Shown here: in pieces, positions 1 through 9,260 of the stretch | How positions within the stretch are numbered: position 1 is the first letter of the stretch | How the letters are laid out: each line of letters opens with the position of its first letter | NCBI RefSeq assembly: GCF_004786035.1 | Contig: NZ_CP035088.1 | Span: 5,851,001-5,915,000 of the forward strand | Source of the DNA: Pseudomonas viciae | GTDB lineage: Bacteria; Pseudomonadota; Gammaproteobacteria; Pseudomonadales; Pseudomonadaceae | Direction of reading: 5' to 3' | Length of the DNA: 64,000 nt | Notes under the pieces: model-generated | The model's input: the letters and a program-made list of their open reading frames with translations, nothing else | Database searches by the model: none | What the model was told of the DNA's origin: nothing | Position numbers and translations under genes: made by a program

Positions 1-483
1 GCCGTCGGCGATGCCATCGGTGGCGGCCGACAGGTCAGTGCTGGGGAACACCCGCGCCAGCACCGCGGCGGTTACGCCGGAGCCGGCCAGTTCATCGCCC
101 TGCTCCACCACGTACGGGTACGGAATGTTCTGCTCGCTGACACCCACTTCCACGGTGACGGTAAAGTCGTGCATCAGCGGGACCAGCTGTTCCAGCAGGT
201 ACTTACGAAACGCAGCAGGATGGGTGACGGTGACGCTGTAGGTGCCCGGCAGCTGGACCTTGGCGTAAGCGCGCGTGGTTTGCGGGACCTCGCCATGGCA
301 GTGATAGGTCAGGCGCAAGGCCGGATAGCGAAACAACGCACGTTGCTCGGCATCCGGCTCGACGCGATCCTTGAGGTAACGCTTGAGCGCCTGGTTCAGC
401 GCGGTGGTCGCACGCTCGTGCAGGGCGGCCAGCCGGTCCACGGCTTGCTCGGCGGTTTGAACGACAATAAACGCTTCGGTCAC
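1..483 (-). CDS. amn: AMP nucleosidase, N-terminal part (cut by window edge)
   Basis: The first 161 residues are visible; the gene runs off the left edge. AMP nucleosidase hydrolyses AMP to adenine and ribose 5-phosphate in the cytoplasm, which helps set the adenylate pool. The visible part is the N-terminal regulatory domain of the family, recognised from the opening TEAFIVVQTAEQAVDRLAAL and the later LTYHCHGEVPQTTRAYAKVQ stretch. The phosphorylase-like catalytic domain lies outside the window. The start is a GTG at 483 with an AGGAAG ribosome binding site just upstream. A REP pair lies between this start and the next gene. Confidence 0.85.
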   Translation of the reverse strand, partial: MTEAFIVVQTAEQAVDRLAALHERATTALNQALKRYLKDRVEPDAEQRALFRYPALRLTYHCHGEVPQTTRAYAKVQLPGTYSVTVTHPAAFRKYLLEQLVPLMHDFTVTVEVGVSEQNIPYPYVVEQGDELAGSGVTAAVLARVFPSTDLSAATDGIADG

Positions 484-575
484 GATCAGCTTCCTGTGTT
501 CTGACTTGCAGGCCTTCATCTTGCCTGCATCGCCGCCCGACGGGAACAGTGGCGTAGTGGACTCGATCGATTCCC

Positions 576-667
576 TGTGGGAGCGAGCTTGCTCGCGATA
601 GCTGAGTATCAGTCACCACAAATGTTGGATGTGCCGACGCCTTCGCGAGCAAGCTCGCTCCCACAGG
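576..667. repeat. REPIN: two inverted REP palindromes
   Basis: Two copies of the P. fluorescens-type REP core (TGTGGGAGCGAGCTTGCTCG and its reverse complement) face each other across about 45 bp. This is the REP doublet (REPIN) arrangement mobilised in trans by RAYT proteins; no RAYT gene is in this window. It lies between the amn start and the 3' end of the acyl-CoA dehydrogenase gene. Confidence 0.9.
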
Positions 668-681
668 GGTATGTGTCGTTT

Positions 682-2331
682 CTAAAAGCCGTGTGGGGTG
701 GAGCGCGTCACGATGGCTTCGACCTGCAAGCCCCGAGGCAAGGCGCCATACGCCCGGCCAGCCGAGCCAAGGCGGCTGGCGATGAAGGCATCGCTGACAT
801 CGCTGTTGCCCGCTTCCAACAACAACTTGGCTTGCAAACCGACGGCGATGTCTTCAGTCAATTGCCGGGCGCGGTACTGGATGTCATCGGTGTCCTTGAA
901 CGCGGCGTGCAACTGATCGATGTGCCCGGCCAGACGCTTGTCGCCATGGCCGTCCCCCAGTTCGGTGAATAGCACTTCCAGCACACCGGGCTCCTTGGAC
1001 AAGGCCCGCAGCACATCCAGGCACTGCACGTTGCCGGAGCCCTCCCACGTTGAATTGACCGGTGCTTCCCGGTACAAGCGTGGCAGGATGCTGTCTTCGA
1101 CGTAACCGGCACCGCCCATGCATTCGGCGGCTTCGTTGATCATCGCGGGGGCACGCTTGCAGATCCAGTACTTGCCCACCGCCGTCACCAGCCGGGCGAA
1201 TTTGGCCTCATGCTCGTCATTCAAGTGATCCAGCGCCTGGCCCATGCGCAGGCTCAAGGCCAGGGCGGCTTCGCTTTCCAACGCCAAATCAGCCAGGACG
1301 TTTTGCATCAATGGCTGCTCGCTCAGCAACTTGCCAGCGACCTTGCGGTGCGCGCAGTGGTGGCTGGCCTGGGTCAGGGCCTGGCGCATCAGGGCGCTGG
1401 AGCCGACCATGCAATCGAAGCGGGTCATGGCGACCATCTCGATGATCGTCGGCACACCGCGCCCTTCTTCACCGACCATCCAGGCCAAGGCGCCGCGAAA
1501 CTCGACTTCGCTGGAGGCATTGGAGCAATTGCCCAGTTTGTTTTTCAACCGCTGGATGTAGAACTGATTGCGGGTGTCATCCGGGCGATGGCGCGGCAGC
1601 AGGAAACAGGTCAGGCCCTTGTCGGTCTGGGCCAGTGTAAGGAAGGCGTCGCACATCGGCGCCGAACAGAACCACTTGTGCCCCACCAATTCATAGGCCT
1701 GGCCCGGGCCGCTGGCGCCCACCGGATAGGCCTTGGTGGTGTTGGCCCGCACATCGGTGCCGCCCTGTTTTTCGGTCATTGCCATGCCAAGGGTAACCCC
1801 GGCCTTGTGGGCCATGCCGATGTTACGCGGGTCGTACTCGGTGGCGAGCACTTTTGGCACCCAGTGCTCGGCCAGGTCCGGTTGCAGGCGCAGCGCCGGA
1901 ACGCTGGCGAAGGTCATGGTCAGCGGACAGCCGGTGCCAGCTTCCGCCTGGCTGTGCAAATAGGTCATCGAGGCACGGGCGACATGAGCACCGGGTTGCG
2001 GATCAGCCCACGGCAAGCTGGGCAAGCCATGCTCGACGGCGGTGCGCATCAACTGGTGATAGGCAGGATGGAACTCCACCAGGTCGATGCGATGGCCATA
2101 CCGGTCGTGACTGGAAAATACCGGTTTGTTCTGATTGGCCAGGAACCCTGCTTCCATCAGCGGCCCACCGGCCAGCGCACCGTATTCATCGATCCGCGCC
2201 TGCGCCCAGCCAGCACCGAAACGCTGCGACCACTGCTGCAGCGGCAGGTCGATGCGATACAGGTTGGCGCCGTCCAGGGACGGCGGCTGATTGGTGACGT
2301 CGTGGGTTTCGGCGAACTGGTGCAGGTTCAT
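682..2331 (-). CDS. AidB-like acyl-CoA dehydrogenase
   Basis: 549 residues, matching the length and layout of the AidB branch of acyl-CoA dehydrogenases (flavoproteins). Seen directly: the flavin-binding LGMAMTEKQGGTDVRANT at 181-198, the RLKNKLGNCSNASSEVEF block near 261-278, TRFDCMVGSSALMRQAL near 303-319, and REAPVNSTWEGSGN near 421-434. E. coli AidB binds DNA and is part of the adaptive response to alkylation. Whether this protein does that or oxidises an acyl-CoA cannot be told from sequence. The ATG at 2331 has a GAGGAG ribosome binding site. It lies 73 bp downstream of ladS on the same strand, without the TetR gene I recall between them in P. aeruginosa. Confidence 0.85.
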   Translation of the reverse strand: MNLHQFAETHDVTNQPPSLDGANLYRIDLPLQQWSQRFGAGWAQARIDEYGALAGGPLMEAGFLANQNKPVFSSHDRYGHRIDLVEFHPAYHQLMRTAVEHGLPSLPWADPQPGAHVARASMTYLHSQAEAGTGCPLTMTFASVPALRLQPDLAEHWVPKVLATEYDPRNIGMAHKAGVTLGMAMTEKQGGTDVRANTTKAYPVGASGPGQAYELVGHKWFCSAPMCDAFLTLAQTDKGLTCFLLPRHRPDDTRNQFYIQRLKNKLGNCSNASSEVEFRGALAWMVGEEGRGVPTIIEMVAMTRFDCMVGSSALMRQALTQASHHCAHRKVAGKLLSEQPLMQNVLADLALESEAALALSLRMGQALDHLNDEHEAKFARLVTAVGKYWICKRAPAMINEAAECMGGAGYVEDSILPRLYREAPVNSTWEGSGNVQCLDVLRALSKEPGVLEVLFTELGDGHGDKRLAGHIDQLHAAFKDTDDIQYRARQLTEDIAVGLQAKLLLEAGNSDVSDAFIASRLGSAGRAYGALPRGLQVEAIVTRSTPHGF

Positions 2332-2404
2332 GACGGGGCTCCTCGGTCGGCCAGCAGAGTTCAGTTAAGCACCGCCCCCCAACCGAACAAAGTGTCATAC
2401 CCGC

Positions 2405-4789
2405 CTAAATGCCGGCGCTTTCACCCTGCTTCGGGCAAAGCACCCGGCGCTGCAGAGTCGCCTGCAATGCCTCGAATTTCACCGGCTTGCCCAGGTAATC
2501 AATCAAGGCGCCCGACGGACAATGCTCATGATCCAGGTTCGGGCTGACCACCAGCACCGGCAAATCCTCGCAGCCGGACAGCGTGCGGATCTGGCAACAG
2601 ACCGACACACCGTCCAGCGGTGGCGACTGGCAGTCAAGCAACACTGCATCAAAGCTCTCGCCCTGCAACAAGTCCAAAGCCGCGCGCCCACTGTCAGCGG
2701 TGCGCACCCGGTAACCAAGCTTGAGCAACATGCCGCGCATCACCAGTCGATCGATACTGTTGTCATCCGCCAATAGCACCGTGCAATCCTGGGGCAGGCG
2801 CGAGCCTTGGCGCCCACCGAACGAAAACGCCGTGGGGACCGCCGCTGACAAGGCTATTTCAAACTCGACGTCCAGCTGAAAACGACTGCCGCGACCTGGC
2901 TCGGAGGTGTGGGTCAGGCGTCCGCCCAGCAGTTCCACCAATTGCCGGCAGATCGCCAGACCGACGCCGAGACCGCCATACTCACGGGTCATTGAACCGT
3001 CGAGCTGGAAAAAGCGCTGGTACAAGGACGCCTCTCCAAGGTCGGTAAAGCCGATACCAGTGTCGATCACGGCGAACGACAGCACCAGGTGATCGCGCCC
3101 CATCGGCCGGCCGCTGACCCGCAACGCCAGGCCGCCAACCCGGGTGAACTTGATGGCGTTGTCCAGCAGGCACTCCAGGCATTGGGCCAGTTTGCCGCTG
3201 TCACCGAGCAATCGATCCGCCAGGCCCGGGCTCACTTCGACCTTGAAATCCAGCCCCTTGGCCTCGGCATTGGCGGCGAACTGTACCTCCAAGGCATCGA
3301 TCACACTGCGCAGGCTGAACGGCGCCGGATAGACCTTGAGCTTGCCGGCCTGCAACTCGGTAAGGGTGAGGATGCCGTTGACCATACGCATCATGTCCCG
3401 CGCCGAACCGGCGGCGGTTTGTTGGTACTGGGTCAGTTCCTCGTCCATTTCGACGGTTTCCATCAACTCCAGGGAACCGATCACACCATTCATTGGCGTC
3501 CGCAGCTCGTGGGTCAACGTGGCGAGGAATTCGTCCTTGAGCTTGTTGCCGTGGGCCAATTGCCGGTTGAGCACTTCGAGTTTCTGTCCGGCATCGAACA
3601 GGGTCTGGGCCTGCTGCTCGCGCAGGGCATTGATGCGGTCGGCCAGGGCCAGGGACAACAGCGCCACTTCGATGGCCGAGCCGATCTGGCTGGCATACAT
3701 GGTCAAGAACACGTTCGGCAGATAGCCAAGCACCATCATCGTGTTGACGATGCCGCCCAACAGAAACGCCGACCAGGCGATGATGAAATAGCGCGCCACT
3801 CGCAGGCCGCGCCACCAGACCAACACCCCGGCGGAAAAAATCACCACGGTGAATACCAGCGCCAGCGCCGTTGCCAGGCGCAGCGCCAGAGCGTAGCTGG
3901 TCATCAGCGACAGCCCCACCACCACCGCGCTGTAGGCAATCAGCGCCAGCAGCAGGCGGTCAAGCCAGCGACTGTATTGCGCGGTTTGCAGGAAGCTGCG
4001 GGCGAACTGGCTGCCAAACAGGCCCGCGCAGCCGATGAAGAACGGCGTCGCGGCGTTAGCCCACCAGGGGTTGTCCGGCCAGAAGTACTCCACCGCCGCG
4101 CCGTTGACCGACAACTGATACAGGCCGAACGAGGCAATATAGACGATGTAATAAAGGTAGCTGGTGTCCCGCACGCTCAGGTAGATGAACAGGTTGTAGA
4201 CCAGCATCCCCAGCAAAACGCCATAGATGATCCCCAGCACGTACAAACGCAACGGCTGTTGTTCGAGATAAGCAGTGCTCGACCACAGCGTCAGCGGTGC
4301 CTGGATCGACCCCTGGCTTTGCAGGCGCAGGTACACGGTCTGCTGTTGATCGGGTTTGAAAGCCAGGCTGAACAGGTAGTTGTTCTGGTGAATTTCACGA
4401 CTGGCGAAGGGCAATGCATCACCCGTCTGGCGCACCAGGCGATAGGCCCCTGCGGCGTCTGGCAGATACAAGTCGAGGTGGTCCAGCGGCGGATACGCCA
4501 GTTCCAGCAGCCACGTGCGTTGGGCCTCCGGATTGCCGGGGCGGTAATGCAAATCGACTTTCAGCCAGAACGCCGACCGTGAATAGCCAGCGTTCAGCGT
4601 CTCTTTATCATGGGGTTTGAAGCCACCCGCCGCAGCCTGGGCGAGGACATCATCGAGGGTGGCCGTGCCTTCTGTGTCTTCGAATACTTGCAGGGCATGA
4701 CCCAAAGGCAGGCTTTGAGTGAACTCATCGAATTCGAGGGCGCTCGCCAAGGGGGACAAGCACAGCAGCAATATCAGCAAATAGCGCAT
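2405..4789 (-). CDS. ladS: Hybrid sensor histidine kinase LadS
   Basis: 794 residues, the length of P. aeruginosa LadS, and sitting beside thiD-thiE-hemL as ladS does there. Domain order: signal peptide (1-17), periplasmic 7TMR-DISMED2 sensor (about 25-165), a seven-helix membrane region (about 180-385), HisKA with phospho-acceptor His427 in THELRTPMNG, an ATPase domain, and a C-terminal receiver with Asp719 (VLLDCQS) and Lys768 (YLGKPV). LadS acts with RetS and GacS on the Gac/Rsm switch between motile-virulent and sessile states, and in P. aeruginosa it responds to calcium. The receiver keeps its key residues, so phosphorelay is plausible. The ribosome binding site before the ATG is weak. 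Confidence 0.9.
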   Translation of the reverse strand: MRYLLILLLCLSPLASALEFDEFTQSLPLGHALQVFEDTEGTATLDDVLAQAAAGGFKPHDKETLNAGYSRSAFWLKVDLHYRPGNPEAQRTWLLELAYPPLDHLDLYLPDAAGAYRLVRQTGDALPFASREIHQNNYLFSLAFKPDQQQTVYLRLQSQGSIQAPLTLWSSTAYLEQQPLRLYVLGIIYGVLLGMLVYNLFIYLSVRDTSYLYYIVYIASFGLYQLSVNGAAVEYFWPDNPWWANAATPFFIGCAGLFGSQFARSFLQTAQYSRWLDRLLLALIAYSAVVVGLSLMTSYALALRLATALALVFTVVIFSAGVLVWWRGLRVARYFIIAWSAFLLGGIVNTMMVLGYLPNVFLTMYASQIGSAIEVALLSLALADRINALREQQAQTLFDAGQKLEVLNRQLAHGNKLKDEFLATLTHELRTPMNGVIGSLELMETVEMDEELTQYQQTAAGSARDMMRMVNGILTLTELQAGKLKVYPAPFSLRSVIDALEVQFAANAEAKGLDFKVEVSPGLADRLLGDSGKLAQCLECLLDNAIKFTRVGGLALRVSGRPMGRDHLVLSFAVIDTGIGFTDLGEASLYQRFFQLDGSMTREYGGLGVGLAICRQLVELLGGRLTHTSEPGRGSRFQLDVEFEIALSAAVPTAFSFGGRQGSRLPQDCTVLLADDNSIDRLVMRGMLLKLGYRVRTADSGRAALDLLQGESFDAVLLDCQSPPLDGVSVCCQIRTLSGCEDLPVLVVSPNLDHEHCPSGALIDYLGKPVKFEALQATLQRRVLCPKQGESAGI

Positions 4790-5137
4790 TTAAGCCCCAG
4801 CGTGGCCTGTCCGGTTGAGTCAGGAAGCCCCCCATTCCCTGAGTAGACGTAAAACCGGCATTACCTGTTATGAGTTGGATCCATCTCTAGCATAGCCGTT
4901 GATGGCCAATTTGCACCATTGAAATCTTTCCCGCAGAAGGCTCTAGAACGGGCGTTCCAGCGGCAAGCATTGAGATAGAGCTGTTGCTTTGGTCAACTTG
5001 CGAAACAAGCCTGGCGCCGGGCCCGACCCTGGCGAGGGGATTTATCCCTTCGTCACGGATAAACCCCTCCATCGCGTAAATTTCCCCCACCACAGGTGTG
5101 CGCCGCTTCAAGGGGTTTGGTGGTAAGCTCGCGCACC
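4790..5137. other. Intergenic region between divergent ladS and thiD
   Basis: 348 bp separate two divergent genes, so promoters for both must lie here, but no convincing -35/-10 pair is visible. At 5031-5076 there is an imperfect inverted repeat (GGCGAGGGGATTTATCC ... GGATAAACCCCTCCATCGC) of the same family as the one at 57017. The surrounding short reading frames look non-coding. No thi-box (TPP riboswitch) is recognised upstream of thiD. Confidence 0.5.
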
Positions 5138-5935
5138 ATGAATATCTACAGCTCTCGCCCCGTTGTCCTCTGCCTCTCCGGCCACGACCCCAGTGGTGGC
5201 GCCGGCTTGCAGGCAGATATCGAAGCCCTGCTCGCCCAGGGTTGCCATGCCGCCCCGGCAGTTACCGCGTTGACCGTGCAAGACACAGTCAACGTCAGCG
5301 ATTTCCGCGTGCTCGATCGCGAGTGGGTGCTGGCACAAGCCAACGCCGTGCTCAACGATTCGCCAGTGGCGGCGGTCAAGCTGGGCATGCTCGGCTCACT
5401 GGAAATGGTCGACACCGTGGTCGAACTGCTCCAGGCACACCCGCATCTGCCAATGGTCTGCGACCCGGTGCTACGCGCCGGCGGTGGCGGGCGACTGGGC
5501 AAGGATGAAGTCGGCTACGCCATGCGCGAACGCCTGCTGCCCCTGGCCATCATCGCCACCCCCAACCTGCCGGAAGCACGCATCCTCGCCGAACTGCCCG
5601 AGGGCAGCGCCGACGAGTGCGCCGAAAAACTGCTGCCCTTCGTCAAACACCTGTTGATCACCGGTGGTCACGGCGACGAACATGAAGTCCATAATCGCCT
5701 GTACAGCCGCGACGGTCGCCGCGAAACCTATACCTGCCAGCGCTTGCCCGGCAGCTATCACGGCTCCGGCTGCACCCTGGCCAGCGCCCTGGCCGGTCGG
5801 CTGGCCCAGGGCGAACAGCTCGCCAGCGCCGTCAAGACCGCACTCGATTACACCTGGCGCACCCTGCGCGACGCCGAACAACTGGGCAAAGGCCAGTTCG
5901 TACCGCGTCGCCTGCCGCTGGATTTCTGCTCGTAG
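5138..5935 (+). CDS. thiD: Hydroxymethylpyrimidine/phosphomethylpyrimidine kinase
   Basis: 265 residues. ThiD phosphorylates HMP to HMP-P and HMP-P to HMP-PP, the pyrimidine donor for thiamine phosphate. Ribokinase-fold motifs are plain: [18 protein letters not shown] near residues 13-30, the substrate region [25 protein letters not shown], and the C-terminal [19 protein letters not shown] that holds the catalytic Cys of this family. The ATG at 5138 was chosen over a frame open from 5096 because it gives the family N-terminus ([15 protein letters not shown]). thiE follows after 17 bp, so the two are probably co-transcribed. Confidence 0.95.
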   Translation: MNIYSSRPVVLCLSGHDPSGGAGLQADIEALLAQGCHAAPAVTALTVQDTVNVSDFRVLDREWVLAQANAVLNDSPVAAVKLGMLGSLEMVDTVVELLQAHPHLPMVCDPVLRAGGGGRLGKDEVGYAMRERLLPLAIIATPNLPEARILAELPEGSADECAEKLLPFVKHLLITGGHGDEHEVHNRLYSRDGRRETYTCQRLPGSYHGSGCTLASALAGRLAQGEQLASAVKTALDYTWRTLRDAEQLGKGQFVPRRLPLDFCS

Positions 5936-5952
5936 CACTGGAGGCCTGTGGA

Positions 5953-6579
5953 ATGAAATTACGTGGCCTTTACGCCATCACCGACAGCCAGCTGCTGGCC
6001 GGAAAATTCCTCGCTTATGTCGAAGCGGCACTGGACGGCGGCGTCACCCTGTTGCAATACCGCGATAAAAGCAGCGACGAGGCCCGGCGCCTGCGCGAAG
6101 CCGAAGCGCTGCGCAACCTGTGCGAGCGCTACAAGACTCAACTGATCATCAACGACGACGCAGAGTTGGCCGCACGCCTGGGCGTCGGCGTGCACCTGGG
6201 CCAGACCGACGGCCCGTTGGCGCCGGTGCGGGCACTGCTGGGGCGCCAGGCGATCATCGGCTCCACTTGTCATTCGAGCCTGGAACTGGCCGAACAGGCC
6301 GCCGCCGAAGGTGCCAGCTACGTCGCGTTCGGGCGTTTCTTCAACTCCAACACCAAGCCCGGCGCGCCCAGCGCAAACCTTGAACTGCTGGAACAGGCCC
6401 GCCGCAAACTGCATGTTCCGATTTGCGCCATTGGCGGTATCACCCTGGAGAACGCCGCCCCACTGGTGGCCCACGGCGTCGATCTGCTGGCGGTGGTCCA
6501 CGGCCTGTTCGGTGCCGACAGCAGCGGGGAAGTGACGCGCCGCGCCCGCGCTTTCAACGATCTGCTGCAGATCAAATAA
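5953..6579 (+). CDS. thiE: Thiamine-phosphate synthase
   Basis: 208 residues. ThiE joins HMP-PP (made by ThiD, encoded just upstream) to the thiazole phosphate to give thiamine monophosphate. It is a TIM barrel. Visible motifs: [39 protein letters not shown] (phosphate and Mg binding), [39 protein letters not shown], and the phosphate-binding [22 protein letters not shown] ribosome binding site precedes the ATG. hemL follows within 24 bp on the same strand, so thiD-thiE-hemL may be one unit. Confidence 0.95.
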   Translation: MKLRGLYAITDSQLLAGKFLAYVEAALDGGVTLLQYRDKSSDEARRLREAEALRNLCERYKTQLIINDDAELAARLGVGVHLGQTDGPLAPVRALLGRQAIIGSTCHSSLELAEQAAAEGASYVAFGRFFNSNTKPGAPSANLELLEQARRKLHVPICAIGGITLENAAPLVAHGVDLLAVVHGLFGADSSGEVTRRARAFNDLLQIK

Positions 6580-6602
6580 TTTCCGCTTTCGAGAGCCTAA
6601 CC

Positions 6603-7886
6603 ATGTCCCGTTCCGAAACCCTGTTTGCCAACGCCCAGAAACACATCCCCGGCGGCGTGAACTCGCCCGTTCGTGCGTTCAAGAGCGTCGGCGGCACCCC
6701 GCTGTTTTTCAAGCACGCCGAAGGCGCGTACGTGACCGACGAAGACGATAAGCGTTATGTCGATTACGTTGGCTCGTGGGGCCCGATGATCCTCGGCCAC
6801 AGTCATCCGGACGTGCTCGACGCGGTGCGCAAGCAGTTGGTGCATGGCCTGTCCTACGGCGCTCCGACCGCGATGGAAACCGAAATGGCCGACCTGGTCT
6901 GCTCGATCGTGCCGTCGATGGAAATGGTGCGCATGGTCAGCTCCGGCACCGAGGCGACCATGAGCGCAATCCGCCTGGCGCGGGGCTTCACCGGGCGCGA
7001 CAGCATCATCAAGTTCGAGGGCTGCTACCACGGCCACTCCGACAGCCTGCTGGTCAAGGCCGGTTCCGGCGCATTGACCCAAGGCGTGCCGAGCTCGGCT
7101 GGCGTACCGGCGGCGTTCGCCAAACACACGTTGACCCTGCCGTTCAACGACCTCGAAGCCGTCGAGACGATGCTGGGTGAAGTTGGCCAGGACGTGGCCT
7201 GCATCATCGTCGAGCCCGTGGCCGGCAACATGAACTGCGTACCGCCGGCACCGGGTTTCCTCGAAGGCCTGCGCAGCCTGTGCGACCAGCACGGCGTGGT
7301 GTTGATTTTCGACGAAGTGATGACCGGCTTCCGCGTGGCCCTCGGCGGCGCCCAGGCCCATTACGGCGTGACGCCGGACCTGAGCACCTTCGGCAAGATC
7401 ATCGGCGGCGGCATGCCGGTGGGCTGCTTCGGCGGCAAGCGCGCCATCATGGAATGCATCGCACCGCTGGGCCCGGTCTACCAGGCCGGCACGTTGTCGG
7501 GCAACCCATTGGCCATGGCCGCCGGCCTGACCACCCTGCGTTTGATCAGCCGTCCGGGCTTCCACGCCGAACTGACCGACTACACCACCCGCCTGCTCGA
7601 CGGCTTGCAGGTTCGCGCCGACGCGGCCGGCATCCCGTTTGTGACCACCCAGGCCGGCGGCATGTTCGGCCTGTATTTCAGTGGTGCCGATGACATCGTC
7701 ACCTTCGAAGACGTGATGGCCAGCGACGCCGACCGCTTCAAGCGCTTCTTCCACCTGATGCTGGACGGCGGCGTGTACCTGGCACCGAGCGCGTTCGAAG
7801 CCGGATTCACCTCCATCGCCCATGGCGAGGCCGAGCTGAAAATCACCCTCGACGCCGCCGAGCGGGCTTTCGCTGCACTGAAATAA
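6603..7886 (+). CDS. hemL: Glutamate-1-semialdehyde 2,1-aminomutase
   Basis: 427 residues, the usual length. This PLP enzyme moves the amino group of glutamate-1-semialdehyde to give 5-aminolevulinate, the C5 route to haem. Class III aminotransferase motifs: [20 protein letters not shown] at the start, [40 protein letters not shown], and the PLP lysine Lys265 in [14 protein letters not shown]. The ATG at 6603 fits the family; a frame open further upstream reads through thiE in another phase. An 11-bp inverted repeat follows the stop. Confidence 0.97.
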   Translation: MSRSETLFANAQKHIPGGVNSPVRAFKSVGGTPLFFKHAEGAYVTDEDDKRYVDYVGSWGPMILGHSHPDVLDAVRKQLVHGLSYGAPTAMETEMADLVCSIVPSMEMVRMVSSGTEATMSAIRLARGFTGRDSIIKFEGCYHGHSDSLLVKAGSGALTQGVPSSAGVPAAFAKHTLTLPFNDLEAVETMLGEVGQDVACIIVEPVAGNMNCVPPAPGFLEGLRSLCDQHGVVLIFDEVMTGFRVALGGAQAHYGVTPDLSTFGKIIGGGMPVGCFGGKRAIMECIAPLGPVYQAGTLSGNPLAMAAGLTTLRLISRPGFHAELTDYTTRLLDGLQVRADAAGIPFVTTQAGGMFGLYFSGADDIVTFEDVMASDADRFKRFFHLMLDGGVYLAPSAFEAGFTSIAHGEAELKITLDAAERAFAALK

Positions 7887-7894
7887 GCCTGTGG

Positions 7895-7928
7895 ATAACT
7901 GACGCTGGCTGACACCGGCGTCAGTTAT
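7895..7928. terminator. Inverted repeat after hemL
   Basis: ATAACTGACGC (7895-7905) and GCGTCAGTTAT (7918-7928) form a perfect 11-bp stem starting 8 bp after the hemL stop. There is no T tract, so it may protect the mRNA 3' end or act as a weak terminator rather than a classic one. Confidence 0.45.
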
Positions 7929-8103
7929 CACCGACAACCTTGCGCCCTTTTCCTACGTATTTACCCTCGAAGCGGCCGTTGACGTTCCCTCGCAGCAGAA
8001 AAACGAGTAAAGACTTTGTAAGGATGGCCCTGCTTATTTCATAATGCGCGCTTATTGGATCCCCCGGAGGGTCCGCGCGCCCCTCAGAGGTAAGTCGATT
8101 CCC

Positions 8104-8658
8104 ATGAACCGCACCGGCCGCACCCTTGCCTTGGGCTGCCTGTTGCTCCTTCAGCCCCTGCTCGCGAATGCCCAGGCAGGCGGCAACTCGTTGTTGATCC
8201 CGGCGCTGGGCCGTTGCACGCTCAATACCCAGCCACAAGATCTCGCATCGGCACTCGACGCCTGTCAAAAAGCGGCGGACGCAGGTGATGCACAAGCGCA
8301 ATACGAGCTGGGTGAGTTCTACTACGAAGGCAAAGCTGCGCCGCGCGACCTCAAGCTGGCCCTCAACTACTTCGAAAAAGCCTCGCTGCAAGGCCATGCC
8401 CAGGCGCAATTCAAGCTCGGCGGCATGTTCTTTCATGGTGAAGGTGTGCCAGCCAATAATGTCCAGGCCTACATCGTCTTGAAGATGGCGGCGGTCAACG
8501 GCGCCGAAGACGCCCTGGACACCGCCGACGAAGTCGCCGAGAAAATGCCCCGCGACGAGCTGGAAGTGGCCACCCAGGTGCTGGGACAGATCTTCCGCAA
8601 ATACCTGATGGAATTGCAGAACGCCGACGGGCGCACGCCCTTCTCGCCGTTGCCCTGA
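8104..8658 (+). CDS. Exported Sel1-repeat protein
   Basis: 184 residues. A signal peptide (hydrophobic 8-20, cleavage near LLANAQA) is followed by two or three Sel1-type alpha-helical repeats. The clearest are GDAQAQYELGEFYYEGKAAPRDLKLALNYFEKA-like and GHAQAQFKLGGMFFHGEGVP-like units. Such repeats are protein-binding scaffolds, so a periplasmic partner-binding role is an inference; the true function is unknown. The start at 8104 gives the signal peptide; an ATG at 8044 in the same frame would put a charged extension in front of it. The neighbouring genes are not functionally related. Confidence 0.75.
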   Translation: MNRTGRTLALGCLLLLQPLLANAQAGGNSLLIPALGRCTLNTQPQDLASALDACQKAADAGDAQAQYELGEFYYEGKAAPRDLKLALNYFEKASLQGHAQAQFKLGGMFFHGEGVPANNVQAYIVLKMAAVNGAEDALDTADEVAEKMPRDELEVATQVLGQIFRKYLMELQNADGRTPFSPLP

Positions 8659-8681
8659 TTAATGCGATGGCCTTACCGGCC

Positions 8682-8774
8682 TTCGCGAGCAAGCCCGCTC
8701 CCACACATGATCTCCGGTGCCCACAAATAATGTGTTCACAGACAATCCAGTGTGGGAGCGGGCTTGCTCGCGAA
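8682..8774. repeat. REPIN
   Basis: A pair of REP palindromes in head-to-head orientation (TTCGCGAGCAAGCCCGCTCC at 8682 and its complement ending at 8774), with the GCGGGC variant of the core in both arms. It fills the gap between two convergent genes. Confidence 0.9.
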
Positions 8775-8797
8775 TGAGGGTAACTCGGTGTTAAGCC

Positions 8798-9127
8798 TTA
8801 CTTCTCAGGCATCGGCATCGGAAACGGCATCACATTGCCGACCGCGCCCCGGGCCTCGCTGATTTTCGGGGTGCCCAGGCGTTCGACTTCGTCGATGCGC
8901 ACGATCGAGTGCATCGGCACGAAACTGCGCACCACGCCTTCGAACTGCGCCTTGAGCTTTTCCTCGCTCGGATCGACGACCACTTGCGTGCGCTCGCCAA
9001 AGACGAACTCTTCCACTTCCAGGAAGCCCCACAGATCACTTTGATAGATCTGCTTGGCGTACATTTCGAACACCTGGCCCTGGTTGAGGAAAATCACCTT
9101 GTAGATTGGAGCTTCACGTTTGGTCAT
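8798..9127 (-). CDS. DUF1820 family protein
   Basis: 109 residues, cytoplasmic, no membrane segment. It matches my recollection of the conserved DUF1820 family of gammaproteobacteria (core YKVIFLNQGQVFEMYAKQIY, then FGERTQVVVDPSEEKLKAQF). No function is established. The start MTKREAPIYK at 9127 was chosen because residues upstream of it in the open frame are rich in Cys and Arg and run into the miaB promoter region. It is divergent from miaB, as I recall in other pseudomonads. The C-terminus is a Pro-Met-rich tail (NVMPFPMPMPEK). Confidence 0.75.
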   Translation of the reverse strand: MTKREAPIYKVIFLNQGQVFEMYAKQIYQSDLWGFLEVEEFVFGERTQVVVDPSEEKLKAQFEGVVRSFVPMHSIVRIDEVERLGTPKISEARGAVGNVMPFPMPMPEK

Positions 9128-9220
9128 GGCTGGCGAAACACATCGGCGGGTAAAAATGAGGGCGCGAACTATAGCATAGCCACTGCTCGCACAGCGGTAG
9201 GAACCCAAGGACTTGTTCCC

Positions 9221-9226
9221 TATAAT
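9221..9226 (+). promoter_or_regulatory. Probable -10 box of miaB
   Basis: A perfect TATAAT followed by GCGC lies 35 bp before the miaB ATG. No good -35 hexamer is seen at the proper distance. The short dyad GGAAC...GTTCC at 9200-9219 overlaps the spacer. Confidence 0.5.
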
Positions 9227-9260
9227 GCGCGGTTCTTTGAATCACGTGATGACCCCCTCC

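Noticed and set aside
1210..2547. 445-codon plus-strand frame opposite the acyl-CoA dehydrogenase
   Set aside because: It is an antisense shadow caused by high GC; the minus strand holds a full AidB-like protein with motifs.
4790..5137. Possible TPP riboswitch upstream of thiD
   Set aside because: No thi-box-like CTGAGA or ACCTGATCTGG element is present in the 348 bp.
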